This document shows, in pieces, positions 16,201 to 24,090 of a DNA stretch of 64,000 bases. Made by a program: the position numbers and the translations under genes. Numbering within the stretch: position 1 is the first letter of the stretch; each line of letters opens with the position of its first letter. Under the pieces are notes generated by a model. That model was given only the letters and a program-made list of their open reading frames with translations, was not told the origin of the DNA and made no database searches. This DNA comes from Streptomyces humi. GTDB taxonomy: Bacteria; Actinomycetota; Actinomycetes; Streptomycetales; Streptomycetaceae. The stretch lies in the NCBI RefSeq assembly GCF_001005085.2, contig NZ_LBMU02000045.1, forward strand, positions 62,001-126,000. Reading direction: 5' to 3'.

Positions 16201-17555
16201 CCGACCCGGACTGGGAGCAGACCGAAGGGCTGCCGTTCGAGGCGGCCCGCGGCTACGCGGCAGCCGTCGGCCGTGCCGGGGCCGACGCGCGGGTGCTGGT
16301 GCTGAAGGGAGCGCCGGAGACAGTGCTGCCCGCCTGTCGTGGGCTCTCCGAGGACGCCTCGGAGGTCGCACAGGAGCTGGCCGGCCGGGGACTGCGCGTC
16401 CTGGCCGTCGCCCAGCGTCGGCTCGGTGCCGGTGAGCACGCCCAGGAGGTTCTGGAACAGCCCCTGGAGGACCTGGAGTTCGTCGGACTCCTGGGGCTCG
16501 CGGACACGCCCCGGGAGACCTCCACGGCCCTGGTGCGAGGTCTCCACGAGGAGGGCATCCGGCCGGTGATGCTCACCGGCGACCACCCGCAGACCGCCCG
16601 GTCGATCGCCGCCGAGCTGGGCTGGCCCGCGGACACGGTCGTGGTGACCGGGGACGACCTCGCCGCGGCCGACCGCGCGGGCAGGGCCCGGATGCTGCGT
16701 GACGCGGGTGTCGTGGCGCGCGTGGCACCGGAACAGAAGTTGCAGGTCGTCGAGGCGCTGCGGGATGCCGGGCGGGTGGTCGGCATGGTCGGCGACGGCG
16801 CCAACGACGCGGCGGCGATCCGCGCCGCCGACATCGGCGTGGGCATCAACGCCCACGGCTCCGCCGCCGCCCGCAACGCCGCCGACCTGGTGCTCACCGA
16901 CGACGACCTGACGGTGCTGATCGACGCGGTGGGCGAGGGCAGGGCGCTGTGGCACAGCGTCGCGGACGCGGTCGCGATCCTCATCGGCGGCAACGCGGGC
17001 GAGATCGGCTTCGGTGTCCTCGGCACCCTGCTGGCCGGCCGGGCCCCGCTGTCCACCCGGCAGATGCTGCTGGTCAACCTGTTCACCGACCTGTTCCCGG
17101 CGATGGCGGTGGCGGTCACGCCGAAGGAGCCGGAGGAACGGTCGGATCCCGGAGCGCCGTCGGCCGTGCTCGGAGCGCCCCTGACCGAGCAGATCCGGCA
17201 CCGGGCCCTGACGACCAGCGCCGGCGCTCTGCTTGCCTGGCTCCTCGGTCGGGTCACGCCCGGAACGCCCCGCCGCTCCGGCACGATGGCGCTGGCCGCG
17301 GTGGTCGGCACCCAGCTCGTGCAGACCCTCCTGGACCGCCGGGACAGCACGCTGGTGCGTCTCACCTCGCTCGGCTCGGCCGCCGTTCTGGTCGCGCTCA
17401 TCGAGACACCGGGAGTGAGTCAGTTCTTCGGCTGCACCCCGCTGGGCCCGGTGGCTCTGACCGCCGTGGCCGCGTCGGTCGCGCTGGCCGTCTGGAGCCA
17501 GCGGACCCTGCCCTTCCTGGAGCGGCTCGTCACGGACCTGGTTCCCGGTTCGTGA
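13290..17555 (+). CDS. Large cation-translocating P-type ATPase
   Basis: A 1421-residue pump. The last ~770 residues hold all core motifs: TGES in the actuator (749-752), the phosphorylation motif DKTGT at Asp906, TGD (1096-1098) and the hinge GDGANDA (1168-1174). TM4 has PEGLPL, as in P2-type calcium-like pumps rather than the CPx of heavy-metal pumps. The ~650-residue N-terminal extension is Ala-rich and helical, with two possible alpha/beta domains (for example HVAEVLTEHPDVLFAYWDEG), resembling mycobacterial CtpH/CtpI-type giant pumps whose ion is uncertain. Start is GTG 13290 or ATG 13293. It follows the repeat-tailed membrane protein closely. Confidence 0.88.
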   Translation: MMALGLPAVPSVAARALSAAPRLLAGVAAEGVGAVAGAAAGTARTGVRSLDTATRLTRAARNTLAGADWQWRSGARAHLSLRAADPEQARAAGGAHRLAAHVAEVLTEHPDVLFAYWDEGLGRLVVAAAEEAVTEEVAQRAADLAARHGLVAAEEGAEEVTHPADPRGIRAALATLAADLVGTGVGITAYTLRLPPSPRVVTALVTVLRENPRFRGLLRARLGAEATDLLLTCVNAAAHAAGQTPTALLLDAALRGCQLADTVARASAFEFFQDDLCTPGRPSVGDGARPRPALRTTPAQEYATHATAGSVLGAAATLLVKQRVAEAAEAVLAGSPKAARYGPTAFEAVLGAVLARSGLLVRDPERLRELELAGTIVLHPSAVRTEDGEADPWTEPVLDAARQAGLRVVLVDDPALEDFTGLADQVVDARRPLDDVVHSLPEDAGAVITVARLWSARDQVLLAGLLAGDIAVALTDTDSAVVWSADALALHGLPDVWRLLSAIPAARRVGRRSGTLARSGATLSGLLVAVGESRGGRGRLVALPGLRHAPVDGAAAAALLSAIRAALRVARAEAPHPRARVHWHELGPRETLERLEHEREAVPPEERQRATEPSGHPVLVPVRWTRRLAHAVRSELDDPLTPVLAVGSAASAIVGSVVDALLVVGALDLNALVGGIQRLRAEQAVSGLLADQKRQARVADAPGDPETHTVDAVRLSPGDVIDLHTDDVVPADARVLSEDGLEVDESALTGESVPTEKHTAATPHVPVADRHSMVFEGTTVAAGHARAVVVDTGERTEAARAVHLAARTPPAAGVQARLHELTAKALPLTLAGGAVVTGLALLRGTPIREAVGGGVAVAVAAVPEGLPLVATVAQLAAARRLSRGGVLVRAPRALEALGRMDTVCFDKTGTLTANELRLARATGADGRVLAAGDEAAADTVRVAARACPQVGDGSEPPEHVTDAAVLDAAAPDPDWEQTEGLPFEAARGYAAAVGRAGADARVLVLKGAPETVLPACRGLSEDASEVAQELAGRGLRVLAVAQRRLGAGEHAQEVLEQPLEDLEFVGLLGLADTPRETSTALVRGLHEEGIRPVMLTGDHPQTARSIAAELGWPADTVVVTGDDLAAADRAGRARMLRDAGVVARVAPEQKLQVVEALRDAGRVVGMVGDGANDAAAIRAADIGVGINAHGSAAARNAADLVLTDDDLTVLIDAVGEGRALWHSVADAVAILIGGNAGEIGFGVLGTLLAGRAPLSTRQMLLVNLFTDLFPAMAVAVTPKEPEERSDPGAPSAVLGAPLTEQIRHRALTTSAGALLAWLLGRVTPGTPRRSGTMALAAVVGTQLVQTLLDRRDSTLVRLTSLGSAAVLVALIETPGVSQFFGCTPLGPVALTAVAASVALAVWSQRTLPFLERLVTDLVPGS

Positions 17556-17641
17556 GCCGCGCCGGTCAGTCCCGGCCCACCGTGACCGGTCGATCCCCGA
17601 CGTGACGTCCTGGGGTCCGCGGAGTGCGACGAGGGCGGTGA
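17556..17641 (+). terminator. Weak hairpin after the P-type ATPase gene
   Basis: CCGGTCA at 17562-17568 can pair with TGACCGG at 17583-17589 around a 14-nt loop, just after the ATPase stop. There is no T-tract, as is usual in Streptomyces. It could end the ATPase transcript against the opposing frame at 17642. Confidence 0.3.
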
Positions 17642-17926
17642 TCAGCCCGTCCGAACACCGGGCCACGGCCCAGGGCCGGAGTCCTCCACGACCGCTCGGA
17701 CCGCCCTGGTGCAGACTTGCTCGGCGCCGGTGTACTGCGCGACCCGCACGGCCAGTTCGGTGTCCACGCGGTCGGCGAGCGGACCACCGTAGGTGACCGC
17801 CACGACCCGGCTCACCCCGGCCGCGGCCACGACGGCGGTGGAGGGGTCCAGGCCGCCGAGCGGGTCAGCACTGGCCCGCTCGCCCGCCTCTCGCGTGGTG
17901 CGCGGAGATAGCCTCGGCGCTGTCAT
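17642..17926 (-). CDS. Possible small hypothetical protein
   Basis: The minus frame from the ATG at 17926 gives 94 residues with high third-position GC in its last 60 codons: VSRVVAVTYGGPLADRVDTE, LAVRVAQYTGAEQVCTRAV and an ending GPGPWPGVRTG. It reads like real protein but I know no family, and no ribosome site precedes the ATG. The N-terminal 25 residues are less convincing, so it could also be a remnant. Confidence 0.35.
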   Translation of the reverse strand: MTAPRLSPRTTREAGERASADPLGGLDPSTAVVAAAGVSRVVAVTYGGPLADRVDTELAVRVAQYTGAEQVCTRAVRAVVEDSGPGPWPGVRTG

Positions 17927-17950
17927 CGTCCGGCGGGGAGGGGCAGGGGT

Positions 17951-18598
17951 ATGCAAGGGCAGAACTGGATCGAACGTGCGGGAGAGCTGTTCGAAGCGGC
18001 GATGTTCGGCGGGGACACGGCCGCGCTGGAGCGGTCCGATGAGGTGCTGGACTCGGTCGAGGCGCCGCTTGCCATGGCGCGGGGCAAGGTGCTGCACGTC
18101 CGCTTCCTGAACGACCGCGAAGAGAACCACCAGGAACTGGTGCTGTTTGAGCGCGCGGCCGAGTTGTACGAGCGGCTGGGGGATGCGTCGGGTGAGGCGG
18201 ACGCGTTGTTCTGGGTCGGCTGCTGGCACCAGGTGGTCAAGGGCGACGGCGTCGCCGGCACGCCGTACTTCGAGCGGTCGTACGCGCTGGCGAAGACCGT
18301 CGACGACCGGATGACGATGTCCTATGCGATTCGGCATCTCGGCTTCACCGACAGGGATGCAGGCCGATTCGATCAGGCCCGCGAGAGGTTGACCGAGTCG
18401 GTGACACTGCGCCGTGAGATCCGCTTCAGGCCTGGGGAAGCGGCTGGCCTGGTGGCACTGGCCTACCTCGCGGCCGAAACCGGCGACCCTGCGGCGGCGT
18501 TCCACCACCTTGACGAGGCGCAGTCGGTCGCCGAGAGCTGCGGTGCCAAGGCCGTGTTGGGGTGGATCGAGCAAGCCCGCACGCACATCCGCTCCTAG
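17951..18598 (+). CDS. TPR-like helical-repeat protein
   Basis: A 215-residue soluble protein made of helix pairs typical of tetratricopeptide repeats: ELVLFERAAELYERLGDASG, EADALFWVGCWHQVV, YFERSYALAKTVDD, RFDQARERLTESVTLRREI, and GLVALAYLAAETGDPAAAFH. Such proteins mediate protein-protein contacts. The ATG at 17951 follows GGGGAGGGGCAGGGGT. No catalytic motif is seen. It stands alone between noncoding stretches, so its partner is unknown. Confidence 0.75.
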   Translation: MQGQNWIERAGELFEAAMFGGDTAALERSDEVLDSVEAPLAMARGKVLHVRFLNDREENHQELVLFERAAELYERLGDASGEADALFWVGCWHQVVKGDGVAGTPYFERSYALAKTVDDRMTMSYAIRHLGFTDRDAGRFDQARERLTESVTLRREIRFRPGEAAGLVALAYLAAETGDPAAAFHHLDEAQSVAESCGAKAVLGWIEQARTHIRS

Positions 18599-19794
18599 GC
18601 TCTGACTGGGAAGTGCTGATCAAAGCCGTTCGTTGAGGACTGGACGGCCTGGGTGCCGGGGCCGGCCCGGCGAGGGTGGTCGAGGCCGTCGAAGCGGCCC
18701 ACCCGGACCTGCGGGAGCGGTTCCGCGCCCAGGCCGAAGAGTTGGAGCAGGAGTCGGGCGAAGACGCCGGCACTGTCCCGGCCTGTTCCCACGCCGGAGG
18801 GCCAGGCACTGATCCGGGTGAAGGCGACCCCTCTTCACACCAGTGATCTGCACGTGCTGCGCGGCCGCTCTGGCTTCTCCCCCCGAATTCCCCGCTGTCG
18901 GGGGCAACATGGAGTGCGTGGGCCGCGTCGAGGCACTGGGCACGGACACCGTAGGCCTGAGATCGCCCAGGTTCGGAAGCGCTGGGCAGCCGGATCGCGC
19001 TGGCACGCCGATATCGAGGCGCTGCGCATCATCCACCCCGGACTGCGTACGCTCGCGGACTGGCTCGCCCGATCCGGCGCCGCCCAACTGCGGAAGCGAC
19101 TCCTCGAAACCGCCTAGCGCTCCAGCTGTTGGTTGAGCTTGCTGGTGGGGCCAGCGCGGGACGGGTGCAGCCACTGTTGATCATCGTGACTTGTGTGGAA
19201 CCTTGTCGACGGCACCCTTCGGCCTTTCGGATCGGCGGCGATGGCCGAGGAGAAGCAGACGAGCTTCACGACACCTCGGAGCCAGGGAGCATTGCTCCGC
19301 CGGCTCGTCTCCGACGGATTCACCGCACCGGCCGCCCCCGCGGAGACGAGCCCGGCCAGCGCGTGGCCGCTCAGGCTCACGCGCGAAGGCCAGAACTCCG
19401 GGAAGGGGCGCAGAAGCGCCGCCCGAGGGAGACCTCATCGGCCACCGGCATCAACCTCCCCGCCGCCGCACTGCTCACCTTCTCGGTCGACCCCGACATC
19501 TTCGGCATCTGGCTCCACCTCCTCAGCGGCCTCGCTGCCGACGGCTGCAACTGTGCGGCAATCGGGGCAATCGGGGCTGCCCGGCTCCGGGAGGGGCACG
19601 GCGTCCACCGATGCCGAGGACGCCATCTCAGCGGTACGCGCCTCGTCCGACGCCGGGCGCCGAGACGTGCCGATGAGGTCGGTCGGCATCATGACGAACA
19701 GCGATGTGATCCGCCTTCCTCGTGGCTGCGGCACCTCTCGCCGAACGATCTGGTCAGTGCCCGGCGTGAAACCTCCGTCGGCCTCGCGACCCGC
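18599..19794. other. Degenerate region with gene fragments
   Basis: About 1.2 kb with no intact gene. It includes a coiled-coil-like fragment (about 18650-18770, AHPDLRERFRAQAEELEQES in a plus frame), the quinone oxidoreductase remnant at 18789-18962, and a plausible C-terminal tail ending RSGAAQLRKRLLETA with TAG at 19116-19118. From 19120 to 19794 no frame is convincing on either strand. Confidence 0.5.
18789..18962 (+). pseudogene. N-terminal fragment of a quinone oxidoreductase (MDR family)
   Basis: The plus frame reads TPEGQALIRVKATPLHTSDL then HVLRG. After a frameshift near 18870 it resumes as SPPEFPAVGGNMECVGRVEA and LGTDTVGL. This is the N-terminal catalytic-domain strand pattern of medium-chain dehydrogenase/reductases. 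The cofactor-binding half is missing. A C-terminal half of the same superfamily lies at 27093-27591, but the two may be unrelated. Confidence 0.55.
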
Positions 19795-20184
19795 TCATCT
19801 CGATCTGCCCGGCGGGGTGAAGACGTACAGGTCGAGGATGTCCGGGCAGGGAGCGACTCCGGGCCCGCCCGCCTGTACCCAGCGGGCGATGTCCTCGGTG
19901 GCGTCGGGGTCGTTGACGAGACCCAGCCAGACCGGGCGCGCGCCGGTGGCGCGTGCGGCGGCGGAGGGCTGGACCACGATCACGTTGGCGTGCTCGCAGA
20001 CGTCCAGGCAGTCCGAGACGCGGACGGGGACCTCCCCGGTCAGGCGCGCGAGCTGCCGGTCGTGGTCCACGCCGGTGACTTTCGGGGTGCCGCAGCAGCA
20101 GTCCCGGCAGACGACGACACGGCACGGTGCCGGTGCGGTGGACGTGGGCTCCGTGCCGACTGCTTCAGGGCGTTGTCGGGGCAT
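19795..20184 (-). CDS. (2Fe-2S) ferredoxin-like protein of the cobalamin-uptake operon
   Basis: A 129-residue thioredoxin-fold ferredoxin. The cluster ligands are probably within CRVVVCRDCCCGTPKVTG and VSDCLDVCEHANVIVVQP, giving two pairs of Cys in the spacing seen in CbiW/shethna-type (2Fe-2S) proteins. The C-terminal part has RPVWLGLVNDPDATEDIARW and ends in a LYVFTPP strand. Its start overlaps the end of the ABC ATPase gene by 20 bp, so it is the last gene of the riboswitch-controlled operon. It may serve in cobalamin reduction or adenosylation after import. This role is inferred from position. Confidence 0.78.
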   Translation of the reverse strand: MPRQRPEAVGTEPTSTAPAPCRVVVCRDCCCGTPKVTGVDHDRQLARLTGEVPVRVSDCLDVCEHANVIVVQPSAAARATGARPVWLGLVNDPDATEDIARWVQAGGPGVAPCPDILDLYVFTPPGRSR

Positions 20185-20998
20185 CGCTCGTCGCTCTCCT
20201 CTCCAGGGGAGATCCGTCTCGTGCGCCTGGGCGCAGGAAGCGGATCAGGGGGCGGATCAGGGGGTGGCCTGGGTCGTGGGTCACCTGCGCTCGGACGCCG
20301 TACACCTGCTCGATGAGGGCGGGGGTGAGCACCTCGGCCGGGGTGCCCTGCGTGACCGCGCGGCCGTCGCGCAGGACGAGCAGCCGGTCGCAGTACATCG
20401 CGGCGAGGTTCAGATCGTGCAGGGCGATCACCGTGGTGACCGGCAGGCCCGCGATCAGCTCCAGGAGGTCGAGCTGGTGCTGGATGTCGAGGTGGTTGGT
20501 GGGTTCGTCGAGGAGGAGTTCGCGAGGTTGCTGGGCGAGGGCGCGGGCGATCTGGGTGCGCTGGCGTTCGCCGCCGGACAGGGTGTGCCAGGACTGGCCG
20601 GAGCGGTCGGCCAGTCCGGTGCGCGCGAGGGCCTCGGTGACGGCTTGCTCGTCGGCCGTCGTCGCGGGCGTCCAGGCGCGGCGGTACGGGATGCGGCCGA
20701 GGGCGACGACGTCCCGGACGGTCAGCTCGGTCTGGGTGTCGGCGTGCTGCTCGACCGTGGCGACACGGCGGGCGGTGGCACGGCGGCCGACTTCGGCGAG
20801 CGGGCGTCCGTCCAGGGTCACGACTCCGGACGTTGGGGCCAGCACCCCGGCCAGCAACCTCAACAACGTTGATTTTCCTGAGCCGTTGGGGCCGAGCAGG
20901 CCGACGGTCTCGCCGGGGCGCAGGGTGAGCGTGACGCCGTCGACGACGACCTTGTCGCCCAGGCGTCGTACGACGCCGTCCGCGTGCAGGCTGCTCAT
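20165..20998 (-). CDS. btuD: ABC transporter ATPase, cobalamin/siderophore type
   Basis: A 277-residue ATPase. Walker A is GPNGSGKST, signature LSGGERQR, Walker B ELLLDEPTNHLD, and switch His in IALHDLNLA. The layout matches BtuD/FecE. The start ATG overlaps the permease stop by 4 nt (ATGA). It energises the permease encoded next to it. The C-terminal ~25 residues (LRPGARDGSPLERR...) are an Arg/Pro-rich extension overlapping the ferredoxin-like gene. Assignment to cobalamin rather than iron rests on the cobalamin riboswitch in front of the operon. Confidence 0.85.
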   Translation of the reverse strand: MSSLHADGVVRRLGDKVVVDGVTLTLRPGETVGLLGPNGSGKSTLLRLLAGVLAPTSGVVTLDGRPLAEVGRRATARRVATVEQHADTQTELTVRDVVALGRIPYRRAWTPATTADEQAVTEALARTGLADRSGQSWHTLSGGERQRTQIARALAQQPRELLLDEPTNHLDIQHQLDLLELIAGLPVTTVIALHDLNLAAMYCDRLLVLRDGRAVTQGTPAEVLTPALIEQVYGVRAQVTHDPGHPLIRPLIRFLRPGARDGSPLERRATSDAPTTP

Positions 20999-22008
20999 GT
21001 CCTTCTCCGTCCTCGGTAGAGCACGGCCACGAACGCCGGCACGCCGATGAGGGACGTCACCACGCCCACCGGGACCTCCTGGGGGTCGAGGACGGTCCGG
21101 GCGAGGGTGTCCACCCACACCAGGAAGACGGCGCCGGTCAGCGCGGTGACCGGCAGCAGGCGGGCGTGCCCGGACCCGGTGAGGGCCCGGGTGGCGTGCG
21201 GAAGGACCAGGCCGACGAAGCCGATCGCGCCCGCGCAGCTGACCAGCGCGGCCGTGAGCAGCGCGGTCGCGCAGAGCAGCACGAGACGGGTACGGGCGAC
21301 CCGGACCCCGAGTCCGGCGGCGGCCTCGTCGCCGAAGGAGAACGCGTCGAGCGTACGGGCGTATCCGAGGCAGACCACGAGCACCACGGCCAGGACGGCG
21401 GTGCAGAGCAGTACCTGTCCCCAGTCGGCGCCGGTGAGCGAGCCGAGAAGCCAGAACAGGACGCCCCGGGTGGTCTCGGCGTCGGCGGAGGTCAGCACGA
21501 TGAACGAGGTCAGCGCGGAGAAGAGTTGCATGGCGGCCACGCCGGACAGCACGACCCGGTCGGTGCCGGCCCCGAGGGTGTGGCTGAGCAGCAGTACCAG
21601 GGCGAAGGAGAGCAGCGCGCCGAGGAACGCGCCAGCCGACAGGGACACCGCTCCCCCGCCCACGCCCAGCACGACCACGGCGACCGCTCCGGTGGACGCG
21701 CCGGAGGAGACACCGAGTACGAAGGGGTCGGCGAGCGGGTTGCGCAGCAGCGACTGCATGACCGCGCCGCACACGGCGAGTCCGGCCCCGCACACGGCGG
21801 CCAGCAGCGTGCGCGGCATCCGCAGGTCCCACACGATGCCGTCCCGCAGCGGAGCCAACGCGCTCTCTCCGAGACCGAGATGGGCCGCGACGGACGCCCA
21901 GACGTCACCGGTGGAGATGTCGGCGGGGCCGATCGTCACGGCGACGGCGATCGAAGCGAGCAGCGCGGCCGGCCCTCCGACCGTCAACAGCAGTGAGCGA
22001 ACACTCAC
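20995..22008 (-). CDS. btuC: ABC transporter permease, FecCD/BtuC family
   Basis: A 337-residue membrane protein with about ten hydrophobic helices. Family motifs are LRMPRTLLAAVCGAGLAVCG, QSLLRNPLADPFVLGVSSGA (the coupling region) and GAIGFVGLVLPHATRAL. The GTG start at 22008 overlaps the upstream binding-protein stop by 4 nt. It forms the import channel for cobalamin together with the ATPase and the lipoprotein. Confidence 0.87.
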   Translation of the reverse strand: MSVRSLLLTVGGPAALLASIAVAVTIGPADISTGDVWASVAAHLGLGESALAPLRDGIVWDLRMPRTLLAAVCGAGLAVCGAVMQSLLRNPLADPFVLGVSSGASTGAVAVVVLGVGGGAVSLSAGAFLGALLSFALVLLLSHTLGAGTDRVVLSGVAAMQLFSALTSFIVLTSADAETTRGVLFWLLGSLTGADWGQVLLCTAVLAVVLVVCLGYARTLDAFSFGDEAAAGLGVRVARTRLVLLCATALLTAALVSCAGAIGFVGLVLPHATRALTGSGHARLLPVTALTGAVFLVWVDTLARTVLDPQEVPVGVVTSLIGVPAFVAVLYRGRRRT

Positions 22009-23057
22009 TTGGCGAGCCCGAAGTCCCGCAGTCCGGCCGCGACCTTCTCGATTCCCTCGATCGTGCGGAGTGACGGGTTCATCGCCTGCCCGCTCAGCAG
22101 CACGTATCGCTTCTTCTTCACGGCGGCCAGGTTGCGGGTGGCGGGGTTGGTCTCCAGGAAGCGGATCTTGGCCTTGGCCGTCTCGGCGGTCTGCTGCCTG
22201 CGGGTGAGGTCGCCGAGGACGATGACGTCGGGGTCGCGGTCGGCGACGGTCTCCCAGTTGATCTGGGGCCACTCGTCGTGGGTGTCGGCGAAGGCGTTCT
22301 TCGCGCCGACGGCGCGGGTGATGGCGCCGGGCGCGCCGCAGCAGCCGGCCAGATAGGGCGACTGGGAGTTGGCGAACCAGTACATGAGGGAGACGTCCGA
22401 GGCGTGCAGTCCGGCGGTGGCCGTGCTCACCCGCTTCTTCAGCGAGGCGACGAGCTTCTCGCCCCGCTCCTCGACGCCGAACGCGCGGGCCAGGTCGCGT
22501 ATCTCACCGTAGACGGCGTCAAGGGTGAGCGGGGTGCTGCGTGATCCGTCGCCGCCGCTGTCGTTGTCCTTGCCCTCGGAGCAGTCGGACGGTGAGACGT
22601 AGGTGGGCACGCCCAGCTTCTCGAACTGCTCGCGGGTGGCGACTCCGCCCTTGCCGAGGGTGGAGACGAACGAGGCGGTGACGAAGTCGGGTTCGGCGTC
22701 CAGGACCTTCTCGAAGGAAGGGTTGTCGTCGGCGAGGCGGGGCACGGACGCGTTGGCCTTCTCCAACCCCTTCATCACCGGGTCGGTCCAGGTCGCCGTA
22801 CCGGCCATCCGGTCGGCGAGGCCGAGGGAGAGCAGGATCTCCGTGGTGCCCTGGTTGAGGGAGACCGCCCGCTGTGGAGCCGACTTCAGGGTGACTTGGT
22901 CGCCGCAGTTGTCGAGGGTGGCCGGATAGCCGGCGGCAGCGGTCTCCTCCGCCTTCGTGTCGTCGCCGTCGGCGGAACCGCAGGCGGTGAGCAGCAGGGC
23001 GGACGTGAGGAGAAGAGCCGGGGTGCGGAGAACGACGGGGGTGCGGAGCACGGGCAT
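22005..23057 (-). CDS. btuF: ABC transporter substrate-binding lipoprotein, cobalamin type
   Basis: A 350-residue lipoprotein with signal peptide and lipobox LLTAC (Cys26). The two-lobe class III binding fold follows, with AVSLNQGTTEILLSLGLADR at the start of lobe 1, a linking helix near DAVYGEIRDLARAFGVEER, and VADRDPDVIVLGDLTRRQ in lobe 2. Periplasmic-facing capture of cobalamin is inferred from the riboswitch. The family also binds iron siderophores. It is the first gene of a four-gene operon. Confidence 0.85.
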   Translation of the reverse strand: MPVLRTPVVLRTPALLLTSALLLTACGSADGDDTKAEETAAAGYPATLDNCGDQVTLKSAPQRAVSLNQGTTEILLSLGLADRMAGTATWTDPVMKGLEKANASVPRLADDNPSFEKVLDAEPDFVTASFVSTLGKGGVATREQFEKLGVPTYVSPSDCSEGKDNDSGGDGSRSTPLTLDAVYGEIRDLARAFGVEERGEKLVASLKKRVSTATAGLHASDVSLMYWFANSQSPYLAGCCGAPGAITRAVGAKNAFADTHDEWPQINWETVADRDPDVIVLGDLTRRQQTAETAKAKIRFLETNPATRNLAAVKKKRYVLLSGQAMNPSLRTIEGIEKVAAGLRDFGLAK

Positions 23058-23099
23058 GCCTCTGGGGTCGGGGCTCGTTCGCGGAGCCTGGCCTACGGA

Positions 23100-23265
23100 C
23101 GTCCCTCCGCGCGGGGGCGCGAAGGTGCCAGCAGGTCTTCGGACTCGGGTTCGTCCGGCCGGGGCGCCTTCCCGGTCTCCCAGTGGCGTCGTGCCCCGCC
23201 CGTCCCCCTCACCGCTGCGCGTCAGTTCCGGATTCGCACCGGATTCCCTGGCCTCAGGTGTGGCT
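23100..23265 (-). promoter_or_regulatory. Cobalamin riboswitch
   Basis: Read on the minus strand, the leader contains CCGAGTCCGAAGACCTGCTGG (in two parts, about 23132-23152), GCCACTGGGAGACCGGG (about 23172-23188) and the B12 box region GGGAATCCGGTGCGAATCC then GGAACTG...GCGCAGCGGT (about 23210-23250). These are the hallmark elements of the adenosylcobalamin riboswitch. It lies 45-210 bp upstream of the btuF start, so cobalamin should repress the uptake operon. Boundaries are approximate. Confidence 0.9.
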
Positions 23266-23302
23266 CGACTGGCCCACCGAGGCTATCAAGGTAATCGCTG
23301 GG

Positions 23303-23640
23303 TCAAGTCGTGTGATCCGTCACGGGGTACGGCACGAACGTGCTGGTGTTCTGGTCGCTCCGCAGCGGGCGGCCGAGGGGTGGTGCGCCGCGCTGGGGGC
23401 AGTCGAGGCGTTCGCAGACGCGGCAGCCCATGCCGATGGGCGTGGCGACGGAGTCGCTGGTGAGGTCGAGGCCGTCGGCGTAGACGAGTCGGTGGGCGTG
23501 ACGGATCTCGCAGCCCAGGCCGATGGCGAAGGTCTTGCCGGGTTCGCCCCAGCCGCCGCGGTGCCGGGTGCCGGCGCGGGCGGTCCACAAGTAGCTCTGT
23601 CCATCGGGCATTTCGGCGATCTGGACGTGGATGCGGCCGG
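23303..23640 (-). pseudogene. C-terminal remnant of a DUF2083 XRE-type regulator
   Basis: On the minus strand the frame reads RIHVQIAEMPDGQSYLW, GKTFAIGLGCEIRHAHRLVY, ATPIGMGCRVCERLDCPQRG and DQNTSTFVPYPV. This is the Cys-containing C-terminal domain of short-chain fatty acyl-CoA/DUF2083 regulators. The HTH and metallopeptidase-like parts are missing. Upstream it is joined, out of frame, to a piece of an SMI1/KNR4 gene. It is therefore a recombination scar. Confidence 0.7.
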
Positions 23641-23721
23641 GGCGGCGAAGATGCGAGGCGTGTGCTCCCGCAGCCAACTGTCGATCCGGTCCCAGGAGTC
23701 CTCGACCAAGGCGGTTGTCAT
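23641..23721 (-). pseudogene. N-terminal fragment of an SMI1/KNR4-type gene
   Basis: The minus frame starting at the ATG at 23719-23721 reads MTTALVEDSWDRIDSWLREH then TPRIFA, a typical first helix of Streptomyces SMI1/KNR4 immunity-like proteins. It then runs out of frame into the DUF2083 remnant. The junction near 23640 looks like an illegitimate recombination point. Confidence 0.5.
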
Positions 23722-23774
23722 ACGGCCGACCCTGGAGGCGGGCGCTGACAGCGCGGCCCACCGACCGCCGCAGC

Positions 23775-23850
23775 CAGCGGCAGCGGCAGCGGCAGCGGCA
23801 GCGGCAGCGGCAGCGGCAGCGGCAGCGGCAGCGGCAGCGGCAGCGGCAGC
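23775..23850. repeat. Hexanucleotide tandem repeat (CAGCGG)n
   Basis: Twelve perfect tandem copies of CAGCGG followed by CAGC. Because the unit is 6 bp, length changes never alter frame. In the six frames it encodes Gln-Arg, Ser-Gly, Ala-Ala, Leu-Pro, Arg-Cys or Ala-Ala runs. No intact gene spans it. It lies between the SMI1 fragment and the intact SMI1/KNR4 gene. Confidence 0.9.
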
Positions 23851-24090
23851 AGACGGAGCCGGCCACCACCTTGCCCGTCAATTCCGGCACTCGGGTTCGC
23901 CATCTCAAGCGCTCGCGCGCCAGGTGAGGCGCTCCACCACAGCCAGCCGGGCCCTCGCGCGCCTGAATGTACAGGCTGTCACAGCACTTGCGATGCCCGG
24001 TTGGCAGCACGATGCATACGCTCGCGCCCGAAGGAATTCGGATGTCGGTGGCGGAGACTAATGTCCGTGCTCACCGTCGACAGGAGAGCC

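Noticed and set aside
13530..17666. A 1378-residue open frame antisense to the P-type ATPase gene
   Set aside because: It is Arg/Gly/Pro/His-rich and has no domain resemblance. The plus-strand frame has all P-type ATPase motifs, so this is a GC-driven shadow.
23775..23850. Collagen-like or poly-Ala coding repeat
   Set aside because: No frame through it has a start, ribosome site and continuation into recognisable protein.
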